Below are positions 24,975-34,441 of a stretch of DNA of 64,000 bases, in pieces. The notes beneath the pieces are model-generated. The model saw only the letters and a program-made list of their open reading frames with translations. It was not told the origin of the DNA and did not search any database. The stretch is taken from assembly GCF_010500215.1 (NCBI RefSeq), contig NZ_JAAGOY010000007.1, positions 1,024,501 through 1,088,500 of the forward strand. Direction: 5' to 3'. The first letter of the stretch is position 1; each line of letters opens with the position of its first letter. The position numbers and the translations under genes are program-made. The DNA comes from Aliiroseovarius sp. PrR006 (GTDB lineage: Bacteria > Pseudomonadota > Alphaproteobacteria > Rhodobacterales > Rhodobacteraceae).

Positions 24975-26522
24975 TTACTGAAGCTGCATCCCGTTGGCGA
25001 AGACCGATCCGTCGGGAGTGATCTCGATCGTGGTCATATGGGTATCGCCGCCTTTGTCGAAATCGTCGGTGGTAAACATCTGAAGCATCGCAAATGACTG
25101 GGCAACTTGTTCTGCCGGAATACCCATCTCGACCAGTTTCGGCGACAGCGCGAACAACCCCTTCGCGCGCAGGGTCAGCTTGCCTTCAGGCCGGGGCATG
25201 CCGTTGAAGGTCTCAAGATCGGTGGCGTCAAATGTGAACGCCCCCTCGCCAGTGATCTCGGCCCCTACAGCCGACAGGCGCAAAGCGTTCAGCGTCGCGC
25301 TGCCCGGCTCTACGGGCAATCTGTCCCCAAGCGCCACGATGTTGGTTTCGAGATTCGCGAAATCCAGCCACTCGACGTTGTGCTTCAGTGTCCCAGTCAG
25401 ATCCAGCGTCAGATGGATCGGATCGCGCGGCAAGGCGCCCATCGGGTCACCCATCGCCCAGACCATATCGTCCAGCGTCAGCCCGTTCAGATCGAGGTTG
25501 AACGCCACGGGGCCAAAGCTGTCATCCGCCAGAAGCGGCGCCTGCATGGTGGCCGACATTGACGCGATGTTTCCACCCAGCGCCAGACCCGGCATCATCG
25601 GCATTTCCATCTGAAGACGGAAATCTTCGGCCGGACCCGAGATGGTGACGCCGCTTGCATCCAGCTTCATCGACGAGTCATAGGACCTGGCCGAAGACGA
25701 TTGCGCCATCATTAGTGTATCCCCCTGCGAGGTCACCTGTTCCGTGCTGTAGTCAGCCATACGGGTGGTCATGTCCATCACCAGCCCCTCGCGCAACGCC
25801 TTGGCAAGATTGGTGAAGTCGATTCCGGCGGACGGAGTCACCATGCGCATCTCGCCTTCGATACGGCCCGACTTCATGACCGACGCAGCCGTGATTGGCC
25901 CCTCGTCGTCGACCATCATCGACTGGTTGAACGTGATGTTCTGTTCATCCGCAGCGAAGGTGATGTCCGAGGTCGTCATCTCGCCCGATTTGGTCACCGA
26001 CTGACCCACAAGGCCAAGATATGTGCCGTTCATCGAGAAGCCCATGACCTCTTCCGGTACGTCATCAAGCTCGATCGCGATATCCAACCGGGCGGCTTTC
26101 TGGTCGAAGGTGATTTCTTCCGGGCTGCCCGAGAAGATGTTGGTGAACCCTTGGTGGGTCATCGTCATCGCGCCGCCGAAGCTTTCCCCATCCGTGCCGG
26201 AATAGGTCAGTGTATAGGTGCTGTTTTCCGGCACGATCATCTCGACCCGGCCATCTCCCATATCGATCAGATCGAATGCGCCCAGATCCAGGCTTACGGA
26301 TCCCACGTCAAACGGAAGCGTCATGTCGAAAGTTACGTTCTGCAGTGCAAGGCCCTCGCCGCGCGTCGAAGTCTCGGCGCTGAGCGCGCCACCGAAAACG
26401 GACGAGCTTTGCTGAAGATGCGTCCAGACGTCGCCGGTGGACAGATCCGCGAAGGCGGTACCGGGCAGGAATGCGGCGCCCAAAATAGCGGCGCCGGTCA
26501 ACCGGGTGGCAAGAGTTTGCAT
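24975..26522 (-). CDS. DUF2125 domain-containing exported protein
   Basis: The 515-residue product has a signal peptide (LTGAAILGAAFLPGTAFA) and a long, beta-rich exported domain with repeated segments such as GVTISGPAEDFRLQMEMPMM and LTLDDMVWAMGDPMGALP. I assign it to DUF2125, a family common in Rhodobacterales with no known function; the lipid-like beta architecture may suggest an envelope role. ATG 26522 fits the signal peptide better than a start ten codons earlier. It is Met-rich (MPMMPG, TLMMAQ). Confidence 0.75.
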   Translation of the reverse strand: MQTLATRLTGAAILGAAFLPGTAFADLSTGDVWTHLQQSSSVFGGALSAETSTRGEGLALQNVTFDMTLPFDVGSVSLDLGAFDLIDMGDGRVEMIVPENSTYTLTYSGTDGESFGGAMTMTHQGFTNIFSGSPEEITFDQKAARLDIAIELDDVPEEVMGFSMNGTYLGLVGQSVTKSGEMTTSDITFAADEQNITFNQSMMVDDEGPITAASVMKSGRIEGEMRMVTPSAGIDFTNLAKALREGLVMDMTTRMADYSTEQVTSQGDTLMMAQSSSARSYDSSMKLDASGVTISGPAEDFRLQMEMPMMPGLALGGNIASMSATMQAPLLADDSFGPVAFNLDLNGLTLDDMVWAMGDPMGALPRDPIHLTLDLTGTLKHNVEWLDFANLETNIVALGDRLPVEPGSATLNALRLSAVGAEITGEGAFTFDATDLETFNGMPRPEGKLTLRAKGLFALSPKLVEMGIPAEQVAQSFAMLQMFTTDDFDKGGDTHMTTIEITPDGSVFANGMQLQ

Positions 26523-26653
26523 GTGCGATAATCCTTTGCACTCAGTGTTCAATTGGCGCGAAGGTATGTCAGCGATTTTGGGGTTACAATACCCTTCGGG
26601 GTATTGGCGATATTCGGCTCAACGCATCCGGGTGGGGTGCTTGGCGACCTATC

Positions 26654-27541
26654 TTACTTGGCGATTTCCACCAGAACCTCGTTGATCTGCGCCAGTTGAT
26701 CCGAGCGGACCATTTCGGGTGATAGGTGCAGAACCAGCTTTCGTGGGAGGTCCACAATGCCTTCGAAAGGACGCACCAACTCGCCGCTGTCCAGAAAGCG
26801 CTGCACCAAGGCTTCGTGCGCCATTAGAACGCCACCGCCGTGCCGAGCTTCTTCCAGTGCGACGGCAAACAGCGAATGTTCCGTCCCGCCCGAAGCGATG
26901 CCGCCCAGATCTGTTTGCGCGGACAGCCAATGCTCCCAATCATCGGACCATGTGCTGTCGCGAAGAAGCGTTTCATTGCGCAGGTCTTCAAGGCGGGTCA
27001 GACGGGCGGCCACGTCTGGAGTGCAGATCGGGAAAATGCGATCTTGCAGAACTTCAATGTCATTTGGCCCCAAGGGGTCCGAGGTGAAAAACAGCGATAT
27101 ATCAATGGGTTCACGCACCAGATTCGGCGGCTCCTCCAACGCGATTACGGACACCTGCAAATCGGAGGCAATCTGGCGCAGCTTTCCCAAACGGGCGGGC
27201 AGCCAGTATTGCGCAAGCGACGGCAGCGTCGCCAGCTTGATCTTGTTGGGTGCCACCTGCTTGCGCAGCGCATGGACAGCAAGGCCCAGTTGGTCAAAGG
27301 CGCGGGTGAACGCGGGCACCAGCGCTTCGGCCATCGGGGTCAGTGCAACGCCTCGGGCGCTGCGGACGAAAAGCGGGGTCTCGGCCCAGGCTTCCAACGT
27401 CTTGATATGCTGGGTGATCGCGCCGGGCGTGACCGACAACTCCTCGGCCGCTGCCGAGAAACTGCCCAGACGCGCCGCAGCTTCAAACGCGCGTAGGGCG
27501 TTCAGATGTGGGCCTTTCGGGCGCGGGGGTGAGACGGGCAT
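26654..27541 (-). CDS. LysR-family regulator of the GcvA type
   Basis: The 295-residue product has the LysR winged helix (LNALRAFEAAARLGSFSAAAEELSVTPGAITQHIKTLE), with the RAFEAAARLGS phrasing of the GcvA subgroup, and a periplasmic-binding-like effector domain. It is divergent from the SHMT gene, 119 bases away, with an ATTAG...CTAAT-like site between them. It most likely controls glyA and the following dehydrogenase in response to a glycine- or amine-related signal. ATG 27541 was chosen; an in-frame start at 27637 falls in the promoter. Confidence 0.88.
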   Translation of the reverse strand: MPVSPPRPKGPHLNALRAFEAAARLGSFSAAAEELSVTPGAITQHIKTLEAWAETPLFVRSARGVALTPMAEALVPAFTRAFDQLGLAVHALRKQVAPNKIKLATLPSLAQYWLPARLGKLRQIASDLQVSVIALEEPPNLVREPIDISLFFTSDPLGPNDIEVLQDRIFPICTPDVAARLTRLEDLRNETLLRDSTWSDDWEHWLSAQTDLGGIASGGTEHSLFAVALEEARHGGGVLMAHEALVQRFLDSGELVRPFEGIVDLPRKLVLHLSPEMVRSDQLAQINEVLVEIAK

Positions 27542-27581
27542 GGCGGGCCTGCGATAAGATTGAGTTTTTCTACACCAAAAT

Positions 27582-27596
27582 AATAGCAATACTGAT
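27582..27596. promoter_or_regulatory. Candidate LysR operator between the GcvA-like regulator and glyA
   Basis: AATAGCAATACTGAT resembles the perfect inverted repeat ATTAGCAACACTAAT found before the LysR gene at 45382, with 12 of 15 identical bases. It lies in the middle of the 119-base divergent region. Confidence 0.45.
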
Positions 27597-27660
27597 TTGC
27601 GCGATCCAGCCCCTCTGCCTGATCCTGAATGCGACACCTCTTCAGGAAAGTGAGGACGCC

Positions 27661-28935
27661 ATGACCTTTCAATTCAATACGCCGGTCGCGCAAACCGATC
27701 CTCTGATTGCCGATGCGCTGAACAACGAAAAGCAACGCCAGCAGGATCAGATCGAGCTGATCGCCTCGGAAAACATCGTCAGCCGCGCGGTGCTGGACGT
27801 GTTGGGCCATGAGATGACCAACAAGACGCTGGAAGGCTATCCCGGTAATCGCTTTCACGGCGGAGGTCGCTTTGTCGACGTGGTCGAGCAAGCCGCGATT
27901 GACCGCGCAAAGGCTCTATTCCACTGCGATTATGCAAATGTACAGCCCCATTCCGGGTCGCAGGCCAACCTTGCGGTGTTCTTTTTGCTGCTGAAACCGG
28001 GCGACAAAGTGCTGTCGCTGGATTTGGCTGCAGGGGGGCATCTGTCTCACGGGCTGAAGGCCAATCTGTCGGGCCGCTGGTTCGAACCGCATCATTATGG
28101 CGTCGATTCCGAGACCGAGGTGATCGACTATGACGAACTGGAACAGCAGGCCATCGCGCTGCAGCCAAAGCTGCTGATCGCTGGCGGATCGGCCTATCCG
28201 CGCGAGATTGATTTCGAACGTATGGGCCAGATTGCCAAGAAGGTCGGCGCGTGGTTCCATGTGGACATGGCGCATATCGCGGGGCTGGTCGCGGGCGGGG
28301 CGCATCCGTCGCCGTTCCCGCATGCGGATATCGTTACCTGCACCACCACCAAAACCCTGCGCGGTCCGCGCGGGGGGCTGATCCTGACCAACAATGAAGA
28401 CTGGTTCAAGCGCCTGCAATCCGCGGTCTTCCCGGGTGTTCAAGGCTCGATCCACACGCAGGTTCTTGCGGCCAAGGCGGTCTGTCTGGGCGAGGCGATG
28501 ACGGATGACTTCAAAGCTTACGCGCACCAGATCAAGGCGAATGCAGCTACCTTAGCCAGCACATTGGCCGCACGTGGAATTCGCATCGTTTCCGGTGGAA
28601 CAGACACACATATTGTGCTTCTGGACCTAAGCGGGAAGAGTCTGACCGGCAAGCGAGCCGAGGTGGTTCTGGAGCGCGCCAACATCACCGCCAACAAGAA
28701 CGCGATCCCAAATGACAGCCCCCGCCCGCCAGAATGGGTCGGCCTACGCCTTGGGGCAAGTGCGGCCACCACGCGCGGTATGAAGGAAGCCGAATTTGCG
28801 GAGCTGGGAGAGATCATTGCAGATCTGATCGATGCCGAGGCCGCCGGAGATGATGTAACGACCACGGCTGCGGTGAACCAAGCAGCAAATAAGGTCGCCA
28901 GTCTTTGCGCGGCATTTCCGGCTTACGCAGTCTGA
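27661..28935 (+). CDS. glyA: Serine hydroxymethyltransferase-family enzyme, possibly alpha-methylserine hydroxymethyltransferase
   Basis: The 424-residue PLP enzyme follows the SHMT fold: IELIASENIVSRAVLDVLG near residue 40, PLP-site residues in VDMAHIAGLVAGG, and the Schiff-base lysine in TCTTTKTLRGPRGG. In most SHMTs the residue before that lysine is His (TTTHKT); here it is Thr. The region AAGGHLSHGLKANLSGRW also differs from the usual HLTHG...NFSG wording. The alpha-methylserine branch of the family, known from Paracoccus, is one explanation. It precedes the dimethylglycine dehydrogenase-like gene, which yields methylene-THF for this enzyme. Confidence 0.85.
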   Translation: MTFQFNTPVAQTDPLIADALNNEKQRQQDQIELIASENIVSRAVLDVLGHEMTNKTLEGYPGNRFHGGGRFVDVVEQAAIDRAKALFHCDYANVQPHSGSQANLAVFFLLLKPGDKVLSLDLAAGGHLSHGLKANLSGRWFEPHHYGVDSETEVIDYDELEQQAIALQPKLLIAGGSAYPREIDFERMGQIAKKVGAWFHVDMAHIAGLVAGGAHPSPFPHADIVTCTTTKTLRGPRGGLILTNNEDWFKRLQSAVFPGVQGSIHTQVLAAKAVCLGEAMTDDFKAYAHQIKANAATLASTLAARGIRIVSGGTDTHIVLLDLSGKSLTGKRAEVVLERANITANKNAIPNDSPRPPEWVGLRLGASAATTRGMKEAEFAELGEIIADLIDAEAAGDDVTTTAAVNQAANKVASLCAAFPAYAV

Positions 28936-28958
28936 CACACAACACCATTGACCAACGC

Positions 28959-28986
28959 AACCCCGCCCGCTGTTGCAGGCGGGGTT
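28959..28986 (+). terminator. Hairpin between glyA and the dehydrogenase gene
   Basis: AACCCCGCC (28959-28967) pairs perfectly with GGCGGGGTT (28978-28986) around a ten-base loop. No T-run follows, so it could be a weak terminator, an attenuator or an RNA-stabilising stem in the 154-base gap. Confidence 0.4.
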
Positions 28987-29089
28987 CTCGTGGCTTCCGA
29001 ACGGCATGGGCGTGTCGTTTTCAGAGAAGTCAGGATGCGGTTTGGCTCTACAGTTCTTCGTAAGAGGAATGCTGAACCGGAGGGATCCC

Positions 29090-31519
29090 ATGCAGTCTCA
29101 TGCGAAAGTCGTTGTTGTTGGGGGCGGCTGCGTTGGCGCCTCGATCCTGTACGGGCTGACGGAACACGGATGTACCGATGCTGTTATGCTGGAGCGCACG
29201 CAGCTGACAGCTGGGTCCACCTGGCACGCGGCTGGGCTGCTGGTGACCTTTGTGCGCTCTCACAATGTCTCGAAAATGACGCTGGAAACGATCCGGATCT
29301 ATACCGAGGTCGAGAAAAAGTTGGGCATGTCGGTTGGTCTGAAAAAGGTCGGCCAACTGCGCGTGGCCAACACGCCGGAACGCTGGGATGAGTTCCAAAG
29401 CTATCTGTCCGTGGCCGAGGCGGCGGGCGTGCCCTGCAAGCTGCTGACCCCGGAAGAGATCGCCGAAGTACATCCGCTTTTGAACCAAAGCAACAGCATT
29501 CAGGGCGGCATTCTGCATACCGAAGACGGCTATGTGAACCCGGCCGACATCACGCAGGCGATGGCCAAGCTGGCCCGCGATGCAGGTGCCAAAGTGTATC
29601 AGAACACCGAGGCGCAGAGCTATGAGAAGCTAGAGAACGGATTGTGGAAAGTAGGCACTAATCAAGGCGAAATCACCTGTGAACACCTGATTTTTGCAAC
29701 AGGAAACTACGCGCGGGAAAACGCCCGTCGGGTTGGGATCGACCTGCCCTGCATCCCGATCGTGCACCAGTACTGGACCACGGAAACGGTGCCACATCTG
29801 ATCGACCGCAAACAGCAAGGCCTGTCCGAGTACCCGATCCTGCGGGACGAGGATTACGGTGCCTATCTGCGTGAAGACACCGGCGGCCTTCAGTTCGGCC
29901 CTTACGAGTTCGAGAAAGACCTGAAGCTGTTCGCCGAGGACCGCGTGCCGCCAGAATTTGGTGCTGATCTTCTGCCCGAGGATTTCGATGCCGTGGAAAC
30001 TCAGTGGGAACGCGCCATTGAACGCGTTCCGGTGCTGGGTGAGGTCGGTATCAAGGCCAACACCCGCGGCCCGTTCCAGATGACGCCCGACGAACTGCCC
30101 TTGGCCGGCCCCGCGCCGGGGCATGACAACCTGTGGCTGGCTGAAGGCATGCCGGGCGGTATCCTGTGGGGCGGTACGGTGGGCAACCAGCTGGCGCAGT
30201 GGATCCTGAATGGGCGCCCTGCCATTGATATGTCGGAACTCGATCCGCGCCGGTTTGGCGACTATGCCTCGAAACGCTGGACCATGGACAAGGTGCGCGA
30301 GACGTGGGGCACGCATATGCACGCGCATATCCCCGGCGAGGATCTCTATTCCGCGCGCCCGATGCGCACCGTTGGCTCGTATGATTTGCTGACCGCAAGG
30401 GGGGCGGTTTGGACGACCTACAACGGTTATGAGTTCCCAAAATGGTTCGCCCCATCACCTGAGGAAGCGATCCCGGTCGCATCGTTCCGTCAGACCCACG
30501 CATGGGACCATGTCGCGGGCGAGGTGAAAGCGACACGCGAAGAGGCTGGTTTCATCGAGATGTCCCCCATGACCAAGTTCACGGTGCGTGGGCCGGGGGC
30601 GGCTTCATGGTTGGACGGGTTGATGGCGAACAAGCTGCCCAAAGTGGGGCGGATGACGCTGTCCTTGATGCTGAACGACCGGGGCGGGATGGATGCCGAA
30701 TACACCATTGTGCGCGATACGGAGGATGCATTCTATCTGGTCTCGACCCCCAACGGTCAGGTCTATAACTGGGATGAGCTGTCCAAGCGTCTGCCTCAGG
30801 ATGGCTCGGTTCAGATTGAGGATATCTCGGAACAATACGGTGTGGTCGCGCTGGCGGGGCCGAAATCGCGCGAGATTTTGCAACCGCTGACCGACAACGA
30901 CCTGTCGAACGAGGCCTTCCCATGGCTGACTGCCCAGATGGGCGAGGTCGGCTATGCCAAGGGCGTGCGCCTCTTGCGCGTCAGCTATACCGGAGAGCTG
31001 GGTTGGGAAATTCACCACCCCGTCAACTATAACCGCCACATCGTTGATCTGCTTCTGAAGGCCGGTGTGCGGCCCTTCGGAGCGCTGGCGCTGGAAAGCA
31101 TGCGGCTGGACAAATCCTATCGCGCGATCAACCGCGAGATTTGTAAAGACATGACCCCGTTCGAGGCTGGGATTGACCGCTTCGTGGCGATGAAAGACCG
31201 GGAGTTCATCGGGAAAGATGCCCTGCTACGCCAGAAGGAAGAGGGTGGATATCAGACACTAATCACGCTGAAATTGCCCTTCTGTGAGACTTCGGTTATT
31301 GCGCACGAGGCGGTCTATCATGACGGACAGATCGTGGGACGTGTCACGTCCGGCGGGTTCTCGTATCACTGTCAGCATGACATCGCGATGGCGCTGGTTC
31401 CACAGGAGCTGACCGCTCCGGGTTCCAAGCTTCAAGTAAAAATCCACAATGAAATGCGAGAGGGCGAGGTGATCGAAACTTGTGCCTATGATCCGGACAA
31501 CCAGCGCCCGCGCGCCTGA
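29090..31519 (+). CDS. Dimethylglycine/sarcosine dehydrogenase-like flavoprotein with GcvT domain
   Basis: The 809-residue protein starts with a GxGxxG FAD site (KVVVVGGGCVGASILYGL) and has STWHAAGLL, whose His carries covalent FAD in dimethylglycine dehydrogenase. A D-amino-acid oxidase-type FAD domain is followed by a GcvT aminomethyltransferase domain (from about residue 430, EEAGFIEMSPMTKFTVRGPGA, LALESMRLDKSYRA). The family removes N-methyl groups from methylated glycines and passes them to tetrahydrofolate. Two Rieske oxygenases downstream could feed it. The ATG at 29090 follows GGAGGG. Exact substrate not determined. Confidence 0.85.
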   Translation: MQSHAKVVVVGGGCVGASILYGLTEHGCTDAVMLERTQLTAGSTWHAAGLLVTFVRSHNVSKMTLETIRIYTEVEKKLGMSVGLKKVGQLRVANTPERWDEFQSYLSVAEAAGVPCKLLTPEEIAEVHPLLNQSNSIQGGILHTEDGYVNPADITQAMAKLARDAGAKVYQNTEAQSYEKLENGLWKVGTNQGEITCEHLIFATGNYARENARRVGIDLPCIPIVHQYWTTETVPHLIDRKQQGLSEYPILRDEDYGAYLREDTGGLQFGPYEFEKDLKLFAEDRVPPEFGADLLPEDFDAVETQWERAIERVPVLGEVGIKANTRGPFQMTPDELPLAGPAPGHDNLWLAEGMPGGILWGGTVGNQLAQWILNGRPAIDMSELDPRRFGDYASKRWTMDKVRETWGTHMHAHIPGEDLYSARPMRTVGSYDLLTARGAVWTTYNGYEFPKWFAPSPEEAIPVASFRQTHAWDHVAGEVKATREEAGFIEMSPMTKFTVRGPGAASWLDGLMANKLPKVGRMTLSLMLNDRGGMDAEYTIVRDTEDAFYLVSTPNGQVYNWDELSKRLPQDGSVQIEDISEQYGVVALAGPKSREILQPLTDNDLSNEAFPWLTAQMGEVGYAKGVRLLRVSYTGELGWEIHHPVNYNRHIVDLLLKAGVRPFGALALESMRLDKSYRAINREICKDMTPFEAGIDRFVAMKDREFIGKDALLRQKEEGGYQTLITLKLPFCETSVIAHEAVYHDGQIVGRVTSGGFSYHCQHDIAMALVPQELTAPGSKLQVKIHNEMREGEVIETCAYDPDNQRPRA

Positions 31520-31642
31520 GTAGATCGTTTCATTTGCAAGAAAACAGTGGACCAAGCGGTGTTAGCGCACATACATAGGACACCAGAATAGAAGTGAGAC
31601 CGGCAAATCCGAACGCCGGGTCTATTTAAGGGAGTCCAATAG

Positions 31643-33268
31643 ATGAGCGCCTCAGCTTATGTATATCAGTCCATCGCGCAGTCGCTGGTGGATCACGACC
31701 ACACCACCATGTTCGGCCTGATGGGCGATGCGAACCTGTTTATGGTTGATCACTATGTCCGCGAATGCGGTGGAGAATTCGTCCCCGTCGCGTTCGAAGG
31801 CAGCGCCGTTCTGATGGCACTGGCCTATGGCCGCGTGTCGGGCAGCGTCGGCATTGCCACCGTCACCCACGGTCCGGCCCTGACCAACTGTGTCACCGCC
31901 CTGACCGAGGGCGTGCGCGGACGTGTGCCGATGGTTCTTTTGGCAGGTGACACCGCCGTGGCCAATCCGCAGAATCTGCAAAACATCGACCAGCGCGAGA
32001 CCGTGAAGATCACCGGTGCCGGGTTCGAGCAGATGCGCTCGCCCGAGACGGCGTCTTACGACGTGGCCCACGCCATTTACCGCGCACAGGTCGAAAAACG
32101 TCCCATCGTGTTGAACATACCCGCCGATTTCATGTGGGAAGAGGCCACGCATGAAAAGCACGTCTTTCCAGCCTTCAGCGCCCCGGCCCATGTGCCCGAA
32201 GGCGACGATCTGGACGAGGCCATTGGCATGATCGCCAGCGCCAAGCGCCCGATCATTCTGGCGGGGATCGGGGCGAAGGATTCGGTGGATCAGATCATCA
32301 AGCTGGCCGACCGTTTGGAAGCGCCGCTGGCAACCACGCTGAAAGCCAAGGGGATGTTCAACGACCACCCGTTCAACATCGACATTTTCGGCACGCTGTC
32401 GACCCCCGCCGCGTATGAAGCCATCGCCAAGGCCGATTGCGTGGTGGCCTTCGGTACCTCTTTGCATCACTTCACCACCGACAAGGGTGCGTTGATGAAG
32501 GGCAAGCGCGTGGTGCAAGTGAATGACACGGTGACGGAAGTCTCCAAAAACTATCACCCCGACGCGGCCTTGGTGGCGGATGCGGGCCTGACCGCCGACA
32601 ACATTGTCTGGTGGCTGGACGAGGCCGAAATCCCCCCCAGCGGCTTTACCGCCGAGCTGGATATGGAGGTTCTGACCGCCCACCCGAAAGGCAATCCCGA
32701 CAAATCCGCACCGGGCTTTGTGAACTTCGAATACGCGCTGGATCGTCTGGACGCTGCCCTGCCCAAGGATCGCTTTCTGACCACCGATGGCGGCCGCTTC
32801 ATGACCGAGGTCTGGTGCCGCGTTGCCGCTCCCAACGCCGAAAGCTTCATCGCGACGACCAATTTCGGCTCGATCGGCTTGGGGCTTCAGGTGGCGATTG
32901 GCGCTGGATTTGCCGTGAAGGACCGTCCTGTGGTGCTGTTCACCGGCGACGGTGGTTTCATGATGGGCGGCATCAACGAGTTCAACACCGCCGTGCGCAT
33001 GAAGCAGGATCTGGTGGTGATCGTTGCCAATGACAGTGCCTATGGGGCCGAGCATATCCAGTTCCTCGACCGTAAGATGGACCCGGGTCTGTCCATGTTC
33101 GACTGGCCGTCATTCGCCGAGATCGGCACCGCGCTGGGCGGGCAGGGCATCTATGTGGACAGTGTCGAGACGTTGGAAAGCGCGATTACCGCGATTGATA
33201 CACGCACGAAGCCTTTGCTGATCGAGCTGCGACTGGATCCCAATGATGTGCCACGGATGCGAATCTAA
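31643..33268 (+). CDS. Thiamine diphosphate-dependent enzyme, acetolactate synthase-like, substrate unknown
   Basis: The 541-residue protein has the three-domain ThDP layout of acetolactate synthase and decarboxylases: an N-terminal domain with the catalytic Glu in VAFEGSAVLMALAYGRVSG (about residue 52), a central domain (RPIILAGIGAKDSVDQI), and the GDG...N motif GDGGFMMGGINEFNTAVRM ending in VANDSAYG (about residue 432). I cannot place it in a named subfamily. It follows the dehydrogenase on the same strand after a 123-base gap and converges on argE, so it may belong to the same catabolic regulon. Confidence 0.8.
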   Translation: MSASAYVYQSIAQSLVDHDHTTMFGLMGDANLFMVDHYVRECGGEFVPVAFEGSAVLMALAYGRVSGSVGIATVTHGPALTNCVTALTEGVRGRVPMVLLAGDTAVANPQNLQNIDQRETVKITGAGFEQMRSPETASYDVAHAIYRAQVEKRPIVLNIPADFMWEEATHEKHVFPAFSAPAHVPEGDDLDEAIGMIASAKRPIILAGIGAKDSVDQIIKLADRLEAPLATTLKAKGMFNDHPFNIDIFGTLSTPAAYEAIAKADCVVAFGTSLHHFTTDKGALMKGKRVVQVNDTVTEVSKNYHPDAALVADAGLTADNIVWWLDEAEIPPSGFTAELDMEVLTAHPKGNPDKSAPGFVNFEYALDRLDAALPKDRFLTTDGGRFMTEVWCRVAAPNAESFIATTNFGSIGLGLQVAIGAGFAVKDRPVVLFTGDGGFMMGGINEFNTAVRMKQDLVVIVANDSAYGAEHIQFLDRKMDPGLSMFDWPSFAEIGTALGGQGIYVDSVETLESAITAIDTRTKPLLIELRLDPNDVPRMRI

Positions 33269-33277
33269 TCCGGGCGC

Positions 33278-34411
33278 TTAGGCGCTTAGATCGGTCAGGA
33301 TCCGGTCCATCATCGCGTCGCAGGCGGCCAGTTCGGACAGGTCTACGCCCTCGTCCGCTTTATGGCCGTCGCGCGCCATGTCGCCGGGTCCAATGACCAC
33401 CGTCGGGATGCCTTCAGCTGCGAAAAACCCTGCCTCGGTGCCGAAGGCGACCTTGGTGGTGTCGGGGGTATCTGCCATCCGACCTGCCCAGCTGACGACC
33501 GGATCGTCGGTGGGCGTGTCCAGCCCGAAATAGGCATTGGTCTGCGTGATCTCGACCGCGTTGGGATTTTCGAACGCGGCGCCGACGCGCTGGGCGATGT
33601 CGTTCAACGCGGACAGGATGTCCTCAGCCGGTGTTTGCACCAAATGCCGGAATTCCGTCTCTAACACAGCGGAATCCGGCACAATGTTCAACGCGCGGCC
33701 TCCGCTCATGCGGCCAACGTGGACGGTCGAGTAGGGGACGGAATACGCCGCGTCGGTCGCTCCGTCGGCTAGCCGATCTTGCAGCGCGCGGACTTCGTCG
33801 ATGAACTTGGCGGCAACATGCAAAGCGTTGGTGAAATCCGGTGCTAGCGCGCTGTGACCTGCCTCGCCGTGGCAAGTGACCTTCAGTGCCACCTTGCCCT
33901 TATGCCCCGTTGCCACCTGCATCGCGGTCGGCTCGCCCACGATCACTGCGCGGGGGCTGCCCAGAAGGGGCGCGAGCGTGGGCATCATCTGGCGAATGCC
34001 GACACAGCCGATTTCCTCGTCATAGGAAATCGAAAGGCTGAGCGGCTCAGACAGGGGCGCTTTGGCAGCACGTTCCGCCATCGCAAGGGCTGAGGCCAGG
34101 AAGCCCTTCATATCGGTCGTGCCCCGTCCGTGCAGACGATCCCCACGGCGGGTCAGGGCAAACGGGTCGCTAGACCAATCCTGCCCCTCGACCGGCACCA
34201 CATCCGTATGCGCCGACAGGCAAACACCGCCGACCTCGGGCCCGATCCGGGCAAACAGCCCGGCTTTCTGCCCGCAGGGCGACGGGATGCGCACCACGGC
34301 GAAGCCTGCGCTTTGCAGCAGGCCTTGTACATAGCGGATCAGCTCCAGATTGCTGTCTTTGCTGACGGTCGGAAAGGCGATCAGCCGGTCGAGGATGTCC
34401 AGAGTTCTCAT
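33278..34411 (-). CDS. ArgE/M20-family deacylase, annotated type acetylornithine deacetylase
   Basis: The 377-residue M20 metallohydrolase has the metal ligands in CLSAHTDVVPV, GRGTTDMKGF and YDEEIGCVG, and the dimerisation insert around CHGEAGHSALAPDF. M20 members remove acyl groups from amino acids. It is the last gene of a run of same-strand catabolic genes, 30 bases after the LysR gene. Arginine synthesis is not indicated by the neighbours, so removal of an N-acyl or N-formyl group from a pathway intermediate is plausible. Confidence 0.82.
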   Translation of the reverse strand: MRTLDILDRLIAFPTVSKDSNLELIRYVQGLLQSAGFAVVRIPSPCGQKAGLFARIGPEVGGVCLSAHTDVVPVEGQDWSSDPFALTRRGDRLHGRGTTDMKGFLASALAMAERAAKAPLSEPLSLSISYDEEIGCVGIRQMMPTLAPLLGSPRAVIVGEPTAMQVATGHKGKVALKVTCHGEAGHSALAPDFTNALHVAAKFIDEVRALQDRLADGATDAAYSVPYSTVHVGRMSGGRALNIVPDSAVLETEFRHLVQTPAEDILSALNDIAQRVGAAFENPNAVEITQTNAYFGLDTPTDDPVVSWAGRMADTPDTTKVAFGTEAGFFAAEGIPTVVIGPGDMARDGHKADEGVDLSELAACDAMMDRILTDLSA

Positions 34412-34441
34412 GCGGTCATTCGGTCCGATTTTGGGGTAAAT

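Noticed and set aside
28936-29089. Glycine riboswitch before the dehydrogenase gene
   Set aside because: The gap holds only one GC-rich hairpin; the conserved glycine-aptamer core was not found.
31652-33055. Large minus-strand reading frame (467 codons) inside the ThDP gene
   Set aside because: It mirrors a high-GC gene on the other strand, has no ribosome site or family motif, and the ThDP gene is clearly real.
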